A stretch of DNA of 64,000 nt from Clostridium sp. K13 (GCF_019734195.1 NZ_JAASHM010000012.1:26602-90601), one strand, 5' to 3'. Shown: positions 27,589-37,060, counted from the first letter of the stretch. Notes: generated by a model from the sequence alone, not told the origin. Numbers and translations are program-made.

Positions 27589-29070
27589 ATGAATGGAGTA
27601 GAAAAAATAATTAAGGATGTTACCTTAACATATGAGCAAAAGGTATTATCATTAGCAAGATATGCAGAAAATAGTGTAAGGGTATTAAATATATCTGAAG
27701 ATACAGAAAAGCTAAGAGAAGAAGGTATTATATGTGATTTATTTGAAGGAAATGTTCCTTATAGACCTAGATACATATTACCTGATTACGAAAAATTTAT
27801 GAAGGAAGGTTGTAAGTTCTTAGAACTGTCTCCAGCAACAAATATATGGGAAGCTACAACTAATTTATTAATTATGTACAAGCATGTTCCTTCAATAACA
27901 TCAATGCCAGTTTATATTGGTAATATAGATTATTTATTAGAACCTTTTATAGTAGATGAAGAAGAAGCAAAACTTGCAATAAGACTATTCTTAACTCAAT
28001 TAGATAGGACTATAACAGATTCTTTCTGCCATGGGAATCTAGGACCAAAACCAACTAAGGCAGCTAAAATTATATTAGAAGTTGAAAGAGAACTAGAAAA
28101 TGCAATTCCGAATCTTACTTTAAAATATAATGAAGAAACTCCTGATGATTTAGCAATAGAAGCAATTAAGACAGCTTTAATTACTGCAAAACCAAGCTTT
28201 GCTAATGATAAAATGTTTAGTAATGATTTAGGAAACTATGGAATAGCAAGTTGCTATAATGGACTGCATGTTGGGGGAGGAGCACATACTTTAGTAAGAA
28301 TGAGATTATCTAATGTTGCAGAAACAGCAGATAGTATAGAAGATTTCTTTGATAACAAGCTTCCACATGCAATGAGATGTATGGCAGAGTATATTAATGA
28401 AAGAATTAGATACATAGTAGAAGAAAGTACTTTCTTTGAAACTAATTTCTTAGTTAAAGAAGGTTTTATTAATAAAGATAGATTTACATCCATGTTTGGA
28501 TTAGTGGGTTTAGCTGAATGTGTAAATATATTACTTAAGGCCGAAAGACTTGAAGATAAATTTGGACATTCACAAGCTGCAGATGATTTAGGTGTTAGAA
28601 TAATGGACTTTATGGAAGAGTTTATTAATAACTTTGAAAGTAAGCATTGTAAAGTTACAAATGAAAGATTATTGCTTCATGCGCAAGTTGGTATTGGAGA
28701 TGATATAAATATTAGTCCAGGTTCAAGAATTCCAATAGGAGAAGAACCAGAATTATGGAAGCATTTAAAACAAACTGCAAGATTCCATAAATATTTTCCA
28801 TCAGGTGTTGGAGATATATTCCCATTTGAAATAAATGCAATGAATAATCCAGAATTTATTTTAAATATTATTCAAGGAGCATTTAAAGAAGGGATGAGAT
28901 ATTTCTCTCTTTACTCTTCAGATGCTGATGTAATTAGAATAACGGGATATTTAGTTAAGAAAAGTGAAATTGAAAAATTAAATAGAGGAGAAGCAACTCT
29001 TCAAGATACAGTTGTTCTAGGGCAAGGTCAAGTTAATAACGGAAAAGTTCTTGAAAGAATGGTAAGATAA
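27589..29070 (+). CDS. yjjI: YjjI-family glycyl-radical enzyme
   Basis: A short glycyl-radical enzyme (493 aa) of the YjjI/DUF3029 type. The active-site cysteine is Cys222 in IASCYNGLHVGGG, and the glycyl-radical site is Gly453 in VIRITGY, matching R-(V/I)-x-G-Y. It requires a radical-SAM activase, and the next gene overlaps its stop by one base (TAATG), the same pairing as yjjI-yjjW in enterobacteria. The reaction catalysed by YjjI is unknown. GAGGTGA lies 8 nt before the ATG. The enzyme is oxygen sensitive and therefore fits an anaerobe. Confidence 0.9.
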   Translation: MNGVEKIIKDVTLTYEQKVLSLARYAENSVRVLNISEDTEKLREEGIICDLFEGNVPYRPRYILPDYEKFMKEGCKFLELSPATNIWEATTNLLIMYKHVPSITSMPVYIGNIDYLLEPFIVDEEEAKLAIRLFLTQLDRTITDSFCHGNLGPKPTKAAKIILEVERELENAIPNLTLKYNEETPDDLAIEAIKTALITAKPSFANDKMFSNDLGNYGIASCYNGLHVGGGAHTLVRMRLSNVAETADSIEDFFDNKLPHAMRCMAEYINERIRYIVEESTFFETNFLVKEGFINKDRFTSMFGLVGLAECVNILLKAERLEDKFGHSQAADDLGVRIMDFMEEFINNFESKHCKVTNERLLLHAQVGIGDDINISPGSRIPIGEEPELWKHLKQTARFHKYFPSGVGDIFPFEINAMNNPEFILNIIQGAFKEGMRYFSLYSSDADVIRITGYLVKKSEIEKLNRGEATLQDTVVLGQGQVNNGKVLERMVR

Positions 29071-29903
29071 TGGTTGGTTATATTAATAAGATAATACCAT
29101 TTAGTCCAGTTGATGGACCAGGGAATAGAACTGCAATTTTTCTTCAAGGATGTAACTTTAATTGTATTTATTGTCATAACCCAGAAACTATAAATATATG
29201 TAGTAATTGTGGATTATGTAAAGCTAAATGTCCTACAAAAGCTATAGATATTATAGAGGGTTTAGTTATATGGAATAAAGATAAATGCTGTAATTGTGAT
29301 GAATGTATTAAAACCTGCCAAAATAGCAGTAGTCCTAAAATACAAAGGCTTACTGCAGATGAGGTAATAAATGAAATATTAAATTATAGACCATTTATTC
29401 AGGGGATAACAGTATCAGGTGGAGAATGTACCTTGCAAGAAAATTTTATAATAGAACTATTTACTAAGGCAAAGGATATAGGACTTACTTGTTTTATTGA
29501 TAGCAATGGATCAAAAAACTTTAGTGAAATGAAGGAGTTGTTAGAGCTCTGTGATGGAGTTATGTTAGATGTAAAATGCTTTGAAAATAATGAGCATAAA
29601 AAATATATTAACTTTAATAATTCAAATGTATTAAATAATTTAGAGTTTTTGGCGTCCATTAATAAGTTGTATGAGGTAAGAACAGTAGTTGTTCCTGAGA
29701 TATTTAATAATGAAGAAACGGTAAGAGAAGTTTCTAAAGTAATTTTTAAGTATAATTCAAACATTAGATATAAGATTATTTCTTTTAGAAAATATGGTGT
29801 AAGAAAAGAATTTAGTCATTTAAAAAGTCCAGAAAGTGAATATATTCAAGAACTAAAGGATATATCTAAACAAATGGGTTGCAATAATATAATAATTGTG
29901 TAG
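29070..29903 (+). CDS. yjjW: YjjW-family glycyl-radical enzyme activase (radical SAM)
   Basis: The radical-SAM motif C-x3-C-x2-C is at Cys28, Cys32 and Cys35 (QGCNFNCIYCHN). It is followed by a ferredoxin-like insert with two CxxCxxCxxxC-type clusters (about 42-92), then the GGE motif in TVSGGECTLQ and the SAM-binding strands. It generates the glycyl radical on YjjI by hydrogen abstraction. The ATG overlaps the yjjI stop codon by one base, so the two are translationally coupled. The 277-aa length is usual for YjjW. Confidence 0.92.
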   Translation: MVGYINKIIPFSPVDGPGNRTAIFLQGCNFNCIYCHNPETINICSNCGLCKAKCPTKAIDIIEGLVIWNKDKCCNCDECIKTCQNSSSPKIQRLTADEVINEILNYRPFIQGITVSGGECTLQENFIIELFTKAKDIGLTCFIDSNGSKNFSEMKELLELCDGVMLDVKCFENNEHKKYINFNNSNVLNNLEFLASINKLYEVRTVVVPEIFNNEETVREVSKVIFKYNSNIRYKIISFRKYGVRKEFSHLKSPESEYIQELKDISKQMGCNNIIIV

Positions 29904-29943
29904 TATAATAGATATATAAAATTATAGAAAAGGAACAATTATT

Positions 29944-30351
29944 ATGATATACGAATTAACAGTACATAAATTAGGAAAATTATTAAAAGAACTTTCTAAT
30001 GAGTATAATATAAACTTATTAGTTAAAAGAAAATTAAGCGGTGGATTTATTACTATAACAGGTGAAGTTGATGTAGAATATTTCCCAACAGAACAAAAGA
30101 CTATAAAAGGTAATAACATAATTGGCTTAAAAGTTAAAAATAGCACTGGAGAAGCTGATTTAAAAATTACAGGAATTAAGGATTCATTATTTAAAGTTGA
30201 AGTTGCTCCATCTAGATTAAAGGAAGTTAATATTGGTGGATTATCTATGGATAAAGTTAAAGAAAGTAAAGAAGAATGTAAAGTTAGAGTAGATGAAGAT
30301 TTAATTTTTACAGTTCCTGCACCTTATGAAATAGTTGAAAAATTAATATAA
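29944..30351 (+). CDS. Hypothetical protein downstream of yjjW
   Basis: I do not recognise this 135-aa protein. It has no signal peptide, membrane helix or cysteine cluster apart from a single Cys. It alternates beta-like stretches (SGGFITITGEVDVEYF, GNNIIGLKVKN) with charged segments. AAGGAAC precedes the ATG at 8 nt. It starts 40 bp after yjjW and is followed by a terminator, so it is probably the last gene of the yjjI-yjjW transcript, which makes a link with that enzyme system possible but unproven. Confidence 0.7.
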   Translation: MIYELTVHKLGKLLKELSNEYNINLLVKRKLSGGFITITGEVDVEYFPTEQKTIKGNNIIGLKVKNSTGEADLKITGIKDSLFKVEVAPSRLKEVNIGGLSMDKVKESKEECKVRVDEDLIFTVPAPYEIVEKLI

Positions 30352-30374
30352 TACCTTATGGTTAGTTTAGTATT

Positions 30375-30402
30375 AGTGGCAGGCTTAGCTTGCCACTTTT
30401 TT
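30375..30402 (+). terminator. Terminator after the yjjI-yjjW-hypothetical operon
   Basis: AGTGGCA and TGCCACT form the stem around GGCTTAGCT, followed by TTTTTT. Confidence 0.9.
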
Positions 30403-30460
30403 GTTATTATTCCATTTGTGATATAATTAAAGTTAATAAATATTTAGGAGGGTAACTTTT

Positions 30461-31471
30461 ATGAGAGTTGCTGATATGCATTGTGATACAATTGGAGCTA
30501 TTTATGAAAATAAACTTTTAGGAAATGTTTATAATTTAAAAGATAATAATCTTCATATTGATATAAAGAAAATGAAGAAGGCTGATTATTTTCTACAAAA
30601 TTTTGCAATGTTTATAGATATTAAAAAATATAAAAATCCTTATAAGACATTAAATGAAATGATAGATATTTATTATGAGGAACTTAGTAAAAATAAGGAA
30701 TATATAGAGCCAGTTTATAATTATAAGGATATATTAAAGTGTGAAAGAGATGGTAAAATAGCAGCTTTATTAACGATAGAAGATTCAGGTGCATTAGAAT
30801 GTAAGATTGAGAGATTACAAGAAGTTTATGATAGAGGAGTTAGACTTATAACTTTAACATGGAATTATCCTAATGGAGTAGGTTATCCCAATATTAAACT
30901 TAAGGTGGATGAAAATGGGAATGTATTAGAAAAGTCAGACTTAAGTATTGTGAATAGTGAAAATGGATTAACAAAGTTTGGGATAGAGTTAGTTAAAAGT
31001 ATGGAGGATATGGGTATAATAGTAGATGTTTCACATTTATCAGATGGTGGTTTTTATGATGTTCTAAAATATACAAAGAAGCCTTTTGTAGCAAGTCATA
31101 GTAATGCTAGAAGTATTTCTAATGTTGCAAGAAATTTAAGTGATGAGATGATAAAAAAACTTGCAGAGAGAGGTGGATTAACAGGAATAAACTTTTGTTC
31201 AAATTTTATTCAGCCAACACCTTATAAAGAACCAACCTTTACTTATATAGATGATATTGTAAAGCATATAAAGCATATAAAAAATGTTGGTGGTATAAAT
31301 TCAATTGCATTAGGCAGTGATTTTGATGGAATATCAAGCACATTAGAACTTGTAGATGGATCATATATGCAATTATTAGCAGAAGCATTATTAAAAAATA
31401 AATTTACTTATGAAGAGGTTGAAAAAATATTTTATAAGAATTTATTAAATTTATATAAGGAGCTATTATAA
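30461..31471 (+). CDS. Membrane dipeptidase family (M19) zinc dipeptidase
   Basis: The renal dipeptidase signature motifs are present: ADMHCDTIG (zinc His and Asp), ALLTIEDSGALE, RGVRLITLTWN, VDVSHLSDGGFYDVL, ASHSNARSI and IALGSDFDGISS. The 336-aa length is normal. It would hydrolyse dipeptides, including some with D-residues, in the cytosol; no signal peptide is seen. AGGAGGGTAA precedes the ATG. The following patatin gene begins 40 bp later, so the two may be co-transcribed. Confidence 0.93.
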   Translation: MRVADMHCDTIGAIYENKLLGNVYNLKDNNLHIDIKKMKKADYFLQNFAMFIDIKKYKNPYKTLNEMIDIYYEELSKNKEYIEPVYNYKDILKCERDGKIAALLTIEDSGALECKIERLQEVYDRGVRLITLTWNYPNGVGYPNIKLKVDENGNVLEKSDLSIVNSENGLTKFGIELVKSMEDMGIIVDVSHLSDGGFYDVLKYTKKPFVASHSNARSISNVARNLSDEMIKKLAERGGLTGINFCSNFIQPTPYKEPTFTYIDDIVKHIKHIKNVGGINSIALGSDFDGISSTLELVDGSYMQLLAEALLKNKFTYEEVEKIFYKNLLNLYKELL

Positions 31472-31511
31472 GATTAATGAATTCTCTGAATATTGAAAGG
31501 CGTGAGAGTTT

Positions 31512-32474
31512 ATGATTGATATTCATAATTTATTTGATTTAAATATTGGATTAGTTCTTGCTGGGGGAGGAGCTAAAGGTGCTTATGAAGCTGGTGTATT
31601 TAAGGCTCTTTGGGAGCTTGATATAATAAGAAGAGTAAATGTAGTATCAGGGGTATCTATAGGAGCAATTAATGGATTAATGCTTTCTATGAATAATGGA
31701 AATGTTATGGATAAAAGCTGGTCTGATATTAGCTATTCTAGGTTTATTAATAATGAAAATAGAGTAAGAGATATAAAAATAAGTGAGTTTATAAAAAAAG
31801 CTAAAAGTGCAGAGAAAGGAATAAAGATAGCAGAACTGTTTAATAGAAATGATATAGGATTATTATCTCAAAGTGGAATAAGAAGTTTTATTGAAGATTA
31901 TGTAGACTTTGATATTATTAGAGAAAGTAATAAAATACTTTATGCCTGTGCTTACAATATTGATTTACAAAGGCCAGAATATTTTAAACTAAGTGATTAT
32001 AGTAATGAAGAAGCTTTAGATATATGTATAGCTTCTTGTGCGGTACCATATTTATTTAAGCCAATTACAATAAAAAATCATAGGTATGCAGATGGTGGAA
32101 TTAATAATCCTCAATATAAAGTTCAAAATGCAGATAATGTACCTATAGCGCCATTAAAAAAATATAATTGTGATATTATAATAGTTGTACATTTATCTTA
32201 TAAGCAGCCAATAAATAGAGAGGGATTTGAAAATTCTAATATTATAGAAATATATCCTTCAACACAATTAGAGTTAATAGATGGTATTGGAACATTGAAT
32301 ATAAGACAAAGTGTACTAAATCAGCATATAGAGCTAGGTTATAGAGATGCTTTAACAGTACTTTCACCAATGATTATAGATATGCTAAAGGGAAAACAAA
32401 TAGATAAATTAATTAAAAAGCATGAAGAATATAATGAAGAACTATTAAATAAAAATAGACATTCTATAATTTGA
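31512..32474 (+). CDS. Patatin-like phospholipase
   Basis: The patatin features are GGGAKGAYEAG (glycine-rich oxyanion loop, about 20-30), the nucleophile elbow GVSIGA (Ser about 50) and the catalytic Asp in DGGINNP (about 193). The protein is 320 aa with no signal peptide. It is predicted to be a serine lipid acyl hydrolase related to YjjU/RssA-type proteins; the substrate is unknown. The ribosome binding site is weak (AAAGGCGTGAGAG). Confidence 0.9.
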   Translation: MIDIHNLFDLNIGLVLAGGGAKGAYEAGVFKALWELDIIRRVNVVSGVSIGAINGLMLSMNNGNVMDKSWSDISYSRFINNENRVRDIKISEFIKKAKSAEKGIKIAELFNRNDIGLLSQSGIRSFIEDYVDFDIIRESNKILYACAYNIDLQRPEYFKLSDYSNEEALDICIASCAVPYLFKPITIKNHRYADGGINNPQYKVQNADNVPIAPLKKYNCDIIIVVHLSYKQPINREGFENSNIIEIYPSTQLELIDGIGTLNIRQSVLNQHIELGYRDALTVLSPMIIDMLKGKQIDKLIKKHEEYNEELLNKNRHSII

Positions 32475-32479
32475 ATTTT

Positions 32480-32524
32480 AATATTGATATGATAGCTTTT
32501 AAAGAGTATCATATCAATATTTTA
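32480..32524 (+). terminator. Terminator after the patatin gene
   Basis: A 15-bp perfect stem (AATATTGATATGATA with its complement at 32507-32521) is followed by TTT. Confidence 0.8.
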
Positions 32525-32562
32525 TAAATATAAAATATTGAAATAAAGGTAGGAAACAAAGG

Positions 32563-33180
32563 ATGGAAGAAAATAATTTAGAACTTGATTTAAATAAATT
32601 AAATGGAAAAGAAATTTTAGAAAATGTATTTGGAAAGGAGTTAAACTCTAAGAAAAGTATTTTAGAAGTTATAGAGATAATAAAACCATTAGCTAAAGAA
32701 GCTTTAGATGCTGATAAGGTTCAAGAAGTATACACTATAATTTATAAGAGTATAGAAGAAATGAATACTATAGTAAAAGCTAACACTATTATGTATTTAA
32801 AAAATCAGTTAAAAGGTGCTATTGGAAAATATGTTGAAAATAAGGATCCTAAAGAAATGAACTATTTCTTAGAATTTTTTAAGGAAGCTTACCCACCTAA
32901 TAATAGAAGAGTTGGATATACAAGAGTAATAAATGATTTTAGTAAAATTACTAATGAACAAATTTGGGAAACATTAACTTATATAAATAGAGTTGTTATT
33001 AAGACAAAAAGAAGATTAGGTGAAGAGGAAAAGCAAGATATTATCAAGAATATTAATGGTTTACTTAAATCTGGAAAAATTGAATACATAAATCAAGTTA
33101 AGAGTTTAGAAAAATTATTAGTTGCATTAAATGTTAAAGTTGTTAGCTATAAAGAAGGATTTAAACTTAAAAACAGATAA
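32563..33180 (+). CDS. Conserved-looking hypothetical protein, 205 aa
   Basis: A soluble, highly charged and mostly alpha-helical protein without signal, membrane helix or cysteine. I see no catalytic motif. AGGAAACAAAGG precedes the ATG. It ends 27 bp before truA and is probably co-transcribed with it, but no role in tRNA modification can be read from the sequence. Confidence 0.75.
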   Translation: MEENNLELDLNKLNGKEILENVFGKELNSKKSILEVIEIIKPLAKEALDADKVQEVYTIIYKSIEEMNTIVKANTIMYLKNQLKGAIGKYVENKDPKEMNYFLEFFKEAYPPNNRRVGYTRVINDFSKITNEQIWETLTYINRVVIKTKRRLGEEEKQDIIKNINGLLKSGKIEYINQVKSLEKLLVALNVKVVSYKEGFKLKNR

Positions 33181-33207
33181 AAATATATAAGAAAAGAGAG
33201 ATGAATC

Positions 33208-33957
33208 ATGAGAAATATAAGAATGACAATACAATACGATGGATCAAGATATAAAGGATGGCAAAAACAAAATATAAAAGGAACAAGTGTTTCAACTATA
33301 CAAGATAAAATTGAAAAAGTACTATCTAAAATGACAGGAGAAGAAATACAAGTTATTGGTTGTGGAAGAACTGATACTGGAGTTCATGCTGATAATTATA
33401 CAGCAAACTTTAAAACTAACAGTGAAAAAAAGCTTCCTGAAATGTCTAAATACTTACATCAGTTTTTACCTGAAGATATTTCAGTAACATCTTTAAGAGA
33501 AGTTAGTGATAGATTTCACTCAAGATTAAATGTAATATCTAAAACTTATGTATACACTATTGATAATAATAAGTTTGCAAATGTATTTTTAAAAAAATAT
33601 GCTTATCATGTTGAGGGACAATTAAATATAGAAAAAATGAGAGAAGCAAGTAAATACTTAATAGGAACTCATGATTTTAAGAGCTTTAGTGGCGTAAAAG
33701 ATAAGTCTAAGAAATCAACAGTAAGAACTATAAACTACATAGATATAACAGAAAGCAATAATATTATTAAGATTGAGTATAATGGTAATGGATTCTTATT
33801 AAATATGGTTAGAATCTTAAGTGGAACATTAATAAAGGTTGCAAAAGGTGAAATAGAACCTATAAAAGTAAAAGAATTATTAGGGGATAAAAATAGAAGT
33901 GATTTAGCGGAAAAAGCTCCAGCAAAAGGTCTTTGTATGAAAGAAGTAAAATATTAA
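33208..33957 (+). CDS. truA: tRNA pseudouridine(38-40) synthase TruA
   Basis: Family motifs are clear: [15 protein letters not shown] near the N-terminus and the catalytic Asp56 in [11 protein letters not shown], followed by [16 protein letters not shown] and [17 protein letters not shown]. The 249-aa length is normal. It converts uridines 38-40 of the tRNA anticodon arm to pseudouridine. GAGAGATG precedes the ATG. Clostridia carry more than one TruA paralog, so this copy may not be the only one. Confidence 0.95.
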   Translation: MRNIRMTIQYDGSRYKGWQKQNIKGTSVSTIQDKIEKVLSKMTGEEIQVIGCGRTDTGVHADNYTANFKTNSEKKLPEMSKYLHQFLPEDISVTSLREVSDRFHSRLNVISKTYVYTIDNNKFANVFLKKYAYHVEGQLNIEKMREASKYLIGTHDFKSFSGVKDKSKKSTVRTINYIDITESNNIIKIEYNGNGFLLNMVRILSGTLIKVAKGEIEPIKVKELLGDKNRSDLAEKAPAKGLCMKEVKY

Positions 33958-34070
33958 AAATTTTTTTTCTGCAATTAACATAAAAGATGTACTCTTAATA
34001 TACTAATAAATATAAGGTATTTAAAGTGCCTTTAATAATATTAGGAATAAATTGAGGGTGTGAAAAATAG

Positions 34071-34850
34071 ATGAATATGGATTTTCATGTCCATGGATTA
34101 CTAAGTAAAAGAAAAGATTTTAATAAAGAGTTTTTTATGAACGAAATATACTTTGCAAAAAGTAATGGGCTAAATGGTATAATTCTTTGTGAACATTTTA
34201 ATGCGAAAGATTTTCTTAATATTTATGATTTTTTAGAGAAAAATTTTACTTATGAAGGAGATAGATATATTGTTGATGATATATCAGTATTTCCTGCAAT
34301 GGAAGTTAATATTAAAAATAAAGGTCATGTAATTTTAACTGGGGATAGAGATGGAATAATTAATCTTTATGATGTATTAATGGAATTTAGAGAGAAAGAT
34401 AACTTAATAGAATTAGAAGAGTTATTAGATCAAGCTGATATTTTTAATTTATTAAAGATTGGAGCACATCCCTGTAGAAGAGGACATAAATTATGTAATC
34501 AGCCTCATGAATTATTAAAAAGATTAGATGCCTTAGATTTGAATGGAAAAGATATATTTAAAAAAGGTGAGAGTGTGGCAAGAGATGAAGTAATCAATTT
34601 ATCTCAAGAGTTAGGACTTAATATTATAACAGGTAGTGATAGTCATACTCCATTACAATTAGGTGGAATATATACAAGATTAAACAAAGAGTGTTCAACT
34701 GTAAAGGAAATAAAAGATTGTATCATAAAGGGAGAATATACAATTGAGATAAAGGATGAATTAAACTTTAAAATATTTTCTTCTAAAATATTAAAACGTT
34801 ATTTATTAAAATCTCAAACATACGATAAAACTACAGATTTTAAAATTTAA
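34071..34850 (+). CDS. PHP-domain protein
   Basis: The protein carries PHP-type metal-ligand motifs: DFHVHG at the very N-terminus, CEHF, AHPCRRGH and GSDSHTP near the C-terminus. Compared with histidinol phosphatases and YciV-type phosphoesterases it is shorter and keeps the core ligands. A phosphoesterase is likely, with unknown substrate. GAGGGTGTG precedes the ATG. Three separate PHP-domain genes occur in this window (11611, 34071, 55941); they are not close paralogs. Confidence 0.8.
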   Translation: MNMDFHVHGLLSKRKDFNKEFFMNEIYFAKSNGLNGIILCEHFNAKDFLNIYDFLEKNFTYEGDRYIVDDISVFPAMEVNIKNKGHVILTGDRDGIINLYDVLMEFREKDNLIELEELLDQADIFNLLKIGAHPCRRGHKLCNQPHELLKRLDALDLNGKDIFKKGESVARDEVINLSQELGLNIITGSDSHTPLQLGGIYTRLNKECSTVKEIKDCIIKGEYTIEIKDELNFKIFSSKILKRYLLKSQTYDKTTDFKI

Positions 34851-34862
34851 ATTATATATTTC

Positions 34863-34965
34863 AGAGCTATCTTTTAGTATAATATATTAAAATATAGCTC
34901 TAAGTGATGCTCCAAATTTTAATTTGGTTAGCAGAACTTACACCTACCACTGAAAGGAGTAGTGT
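34863..34965 (+). ncRNA. Structured leader upstream of the TPR gene, candidate cis-regulatory RNA
   Basis: Three successive hairpins: AGAGCTAT/ATAGCTCT (34863-34901); a composite helix AAGT/ACTT, GCT/AGC and CCAAATT/AATTTGG with an internal GAT/AGA loop (34902-34939); and CAC-C-TAC/GTA-GTG around CACTGAAAGGA (34941-34965). The middle helix resembles kinked, purine-rich internal loops of structured RNAs. The element lies about 100 bp before a TPR gene start. I cannot assign it to a known riboswitch class. Confidence 0.35.
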
Positions 34966-35061
34966 GTTTTAGATGGATGCTATAAATTTTAAAAGTATAA
35001 GTTAATTATATAAATTTATGGCAAGAATAATAATAAAATATTTTAGATAAGGAAGATAAAA

Positions 35062-35940
35062 ATGGAGAATATAGAAGAAATATTTAACGAAATATTAGTG
35101 TATGATGTCCAGGAAGCACTAAAATATAGTAGTGATGGATTTAAAAAAAGTGGAAATCCAGAATATTTAATTTATACTGCTCATGGATATTTAGTTCAAG
35201 GCTTTTATGAAGATGCAATAGCAGCTGTAGATTTAGCCTTTGAGCTAGGATGCGATTACTTTGTGTATGGATATAACGTTAAAGGAGAAGCATTACTTAA
35301 TTTAGGCCTTTATGTAGAAAGTAGAAGATGCTTTGAAAGAGTTACAAAAGAAGAGCCAGAACAATATTTAGCAAATACTTTTTTAATTGAACTTGACATA
35401 AGAGAGAGTTTATATGAAGATGCAATTAATAAGTGTGTTGATTATATGGAAAACTTTGAGTGTGATAATAAGCAGTTATCAGATTTAAAATGTATTATTG
35501 GATGGACATATTTAGTAAATTTAAACAATCCAGAAATAGCTAAAGAAGCATTTATAGAATCTATAGAAGCTAATGAAAACTGTGGAAGATCATACACTGG
35601 TTTAGGAGTATATGAGGCTAATTATAAAAGGTTCGAAGAAGCAATTGAATATTTCAATAAAGCAATAGAAATAAATGAAGATGATGGAGAAAATTATTTT
35701 GGAATAGCAATTTGTAATAAGGAACTTAATAATTTTGATGTGGTAGAAGAATATTTAGTTAAAGCAAATGCATTAGAGCCAGAAGATAATAGAATAATTG
35801 AAGAATATGCTTTTGAATTATTGAGACAAGAAAGAAATAAAGATGCAATTGAGTATTTTAAAGAAGTTTTAAGAGAAAATCCTAATAATATAGAGATTAA
35901 GAATTTAATTTTAGAATTAGAGAAAATTGACGAAATTTAA
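35062..35940 (+). CDS. TPR-repeat protein
   Basis: The 292-aa protein is built of about seven to eight tetratricopeptide repeats, with typical A-x-x-x-(F/Y) and A-I-x-x-(A/F) positions (for example YEDAINKCVDYM, FEEAIEYFNKAIEINEDDGENYF, AIEYFKEVLRENPNN). It is acidic, with no signal or membrane helix, so it is a cytosolic protein-interaction scaffold. The partner is unknown. AAGGAAGA precedes the ATG. The long structured upstream region suggests post-transcriptional control. Confidence 0.88.
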   Translation: MENIEEIFNEILVYDVQEALKYSSDGFKKSGNPEYLIYTAHGYLVQGFYEDAIAAVDLAFELGCDYFVYGYNVKGEALLNLGLYVESRRCFERVTKEEPEQYLANTFLIELDIRESLYEDAINKCVDYMENFECDNKQLSDLKCIIGWTYLVNLNNPEIAKEAFIESIEANENCGRSYTGLGVYEANYKRFEEAIEYFNKAIEINEDDGENYFGIAICNKELNNFDVVEEYLVKANALEPEDNRIIEEYAFELLRQERNKDAIEYFKEVLRENPNNIEIKNLILELEKIDEI

Positions 35941-35952
35941 TGTACATATTAA

Positions 35953-35987
35953 ATGGCAAATAGATTTAAAGTAAATCTATTTGCCAT
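35953..35987. terminator. Shared hairpin between convergent TPR and DUF1540 genes
   Basis: A 15-bp perfect stem (ATGGCAAATAGATTT and complement) with a 5-nt loop lies in the convergent gap. T-runs are weak on both strands. Confidence 0.6.
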
Positions 35988-36005
35988 AAAATTTATATAT
36001 GAATA

Positions 36006-36317
36006 TTATTTTTCATAACTTTCACAACAAGTTTCAGTATATATGTTAGCACGAGAGCCTGAAACGTTTATAGATGAAAGAGTACAATTACAATTTTCAT
36101 TATGTGTACATTCAGTTGCTTTACATATTAAGCAGTCACAAGAACCACTACTATTAGTGTTATTTGTTAAATCACTATAGTGTCTTCTATCTAAAAATGA
36201 CCCACAACAAGTATCGTTATCAGTACAAGATGTGCTACCTATATCAACACGATTAGAATAACATACACCTTCTTTATTATGAGAACAATTATTTACATCA
36301 CAATTAATTTTTTGCAT
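36006..36317 (-). CDS. DUF1540 cysteine-rich protein
   Basis: Two DUF1540 units, residues about 3-40 and 58-100, each with a CxxxxCxHNxxxxC pattern (INCDVNNCSHNKEGVC; CLICKATECTHNENC) and a trailing CC. The regularly spaced cysteines suggest metal binding. DUF1540 genes are common in Clostridia; some are linked to sporulation, and function is unknown. On the minus strand AAAGGAGA precedes the ATG. It lies 26 bp after the rubrerythrin gene on the same strand, which suggests co-transcription and a redox or metal-related role (inference). Confidence 0.88.
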   Translation of the reverse strand: MQKINCDVNNCSHNKEGVCYSNRVDIGSTSCTDNDTCCGSFLDRRHYSDLTNNTNSSGSCDCLICKATECTHNENCNCTLSSINVSGSRANIYTETCCESYEK

Positions 36318-36343
36318 TTATAAATCTCCTTTCAAAAATAGAA

Positions 36344-36886
36344 TTAGCTAAAATATCTATCTAATAATCCTTTAAAGGCTCTTCCATGTCTAGCTTCATC
36401 TTTACACATTTCATGAACTGTATCATGAATAGCATCTAAGTTATGTTGTTTAGCTAAAGTTGCAAGTTTTTTCTTTCCATCACATGCACCAAATTCAGCT
36501 TCAACTCTTGCACTTAAATTAGCTTTACTACTTGCAGTAACCACTTCACCTAAAATTTCAGCAAATTTACTAGCATGATCAGCTTCTTCATAAGCAATTC
36601 TCTTATAAGCTTCAGCTATTTCAGGATATCCTTCACGATCAGCTACACGAGACATAGCTAAGTACATACCAACTTCAGTACATTCACCATTAAAGTTAGC
36701 TCTTAATCCCTCAATAATTTCTGGATCTATGCCATCACATATACCTATTCTATGTTCATCAGCCCATTGCAATTCGCCACTCATTTCTTCGAATTTGCTA
36801 GCTGGAGCTTTACAGATTGGACATACTTCTGGTGGAGCATCTCCTTCATGTACATAACCACATACTGTACAAATAAATTTTTTCAT
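36344..36886 (-). CDS. Reverse rubrerythrin (rubredoxin domain N-terminal)
   Basis: The order is rubredoxin first ([23 protein letters not shown], residues about 6-30) and ferritin-like diiron domain second, with E-x-x-H motifs ([17 protein letters not shown]). This is the reverse-rubrerythrin arrangement known from Clostridium acetobutylicum, where such proteins act as oxygen-inducible NADH-dependent peroxidases/oxidases. Here too it would detoxify oxygen and peroxide. AGGAGG precedes the ATG on the minus strand. It is co-directional with the DUF1540 gene. Confidence 0.93.
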   Translation of the reverse strand: MKKFICTVCGYVHEGDAPPEVCPICKAPASKFEEMSGELQWADEHRIGICDGIDPEIIEGLRANFNGECTEVGMYLAMSRVADREGYPEIAEAYKRIAYEEADHASKFAEILGEVVTASSKANLSARVEAEFGACDGKKKLATLAKQHNLDAIHDTVHEMCKDEARHGRAFKGLLDRYFS

Positions 36887-37060
36887 CGATATAACCTCCT
36901 ACATAATTTATATTTAAAGTAATAATTACATTTTATAGTATTACTCACAAAAAAATAAATATTCTAAGAATAATTATTGTAGAAAAAGTAAATAATGTTT
37001 GACTTTTATTCAGAATATATATAACATAAAAAGATAACATAGGTGCAAAAGGAGATACAT

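Noticed and set aside
29399..29764. 121-aa frame antisense to yjjW
   Set aside because: No ribosome binding site; lies within the strongly supported radical-SAM gene.
34902..34965. Hammerhead ribozyme, SRP RNA or known riboswitch
   Set aside because: The conserved cores of these RNAs (CUGAUGA with GAAA, the GGAAGGNAGCA SRP loop, common riboswitch motifs) are not present; left as an unassigned structured leader.
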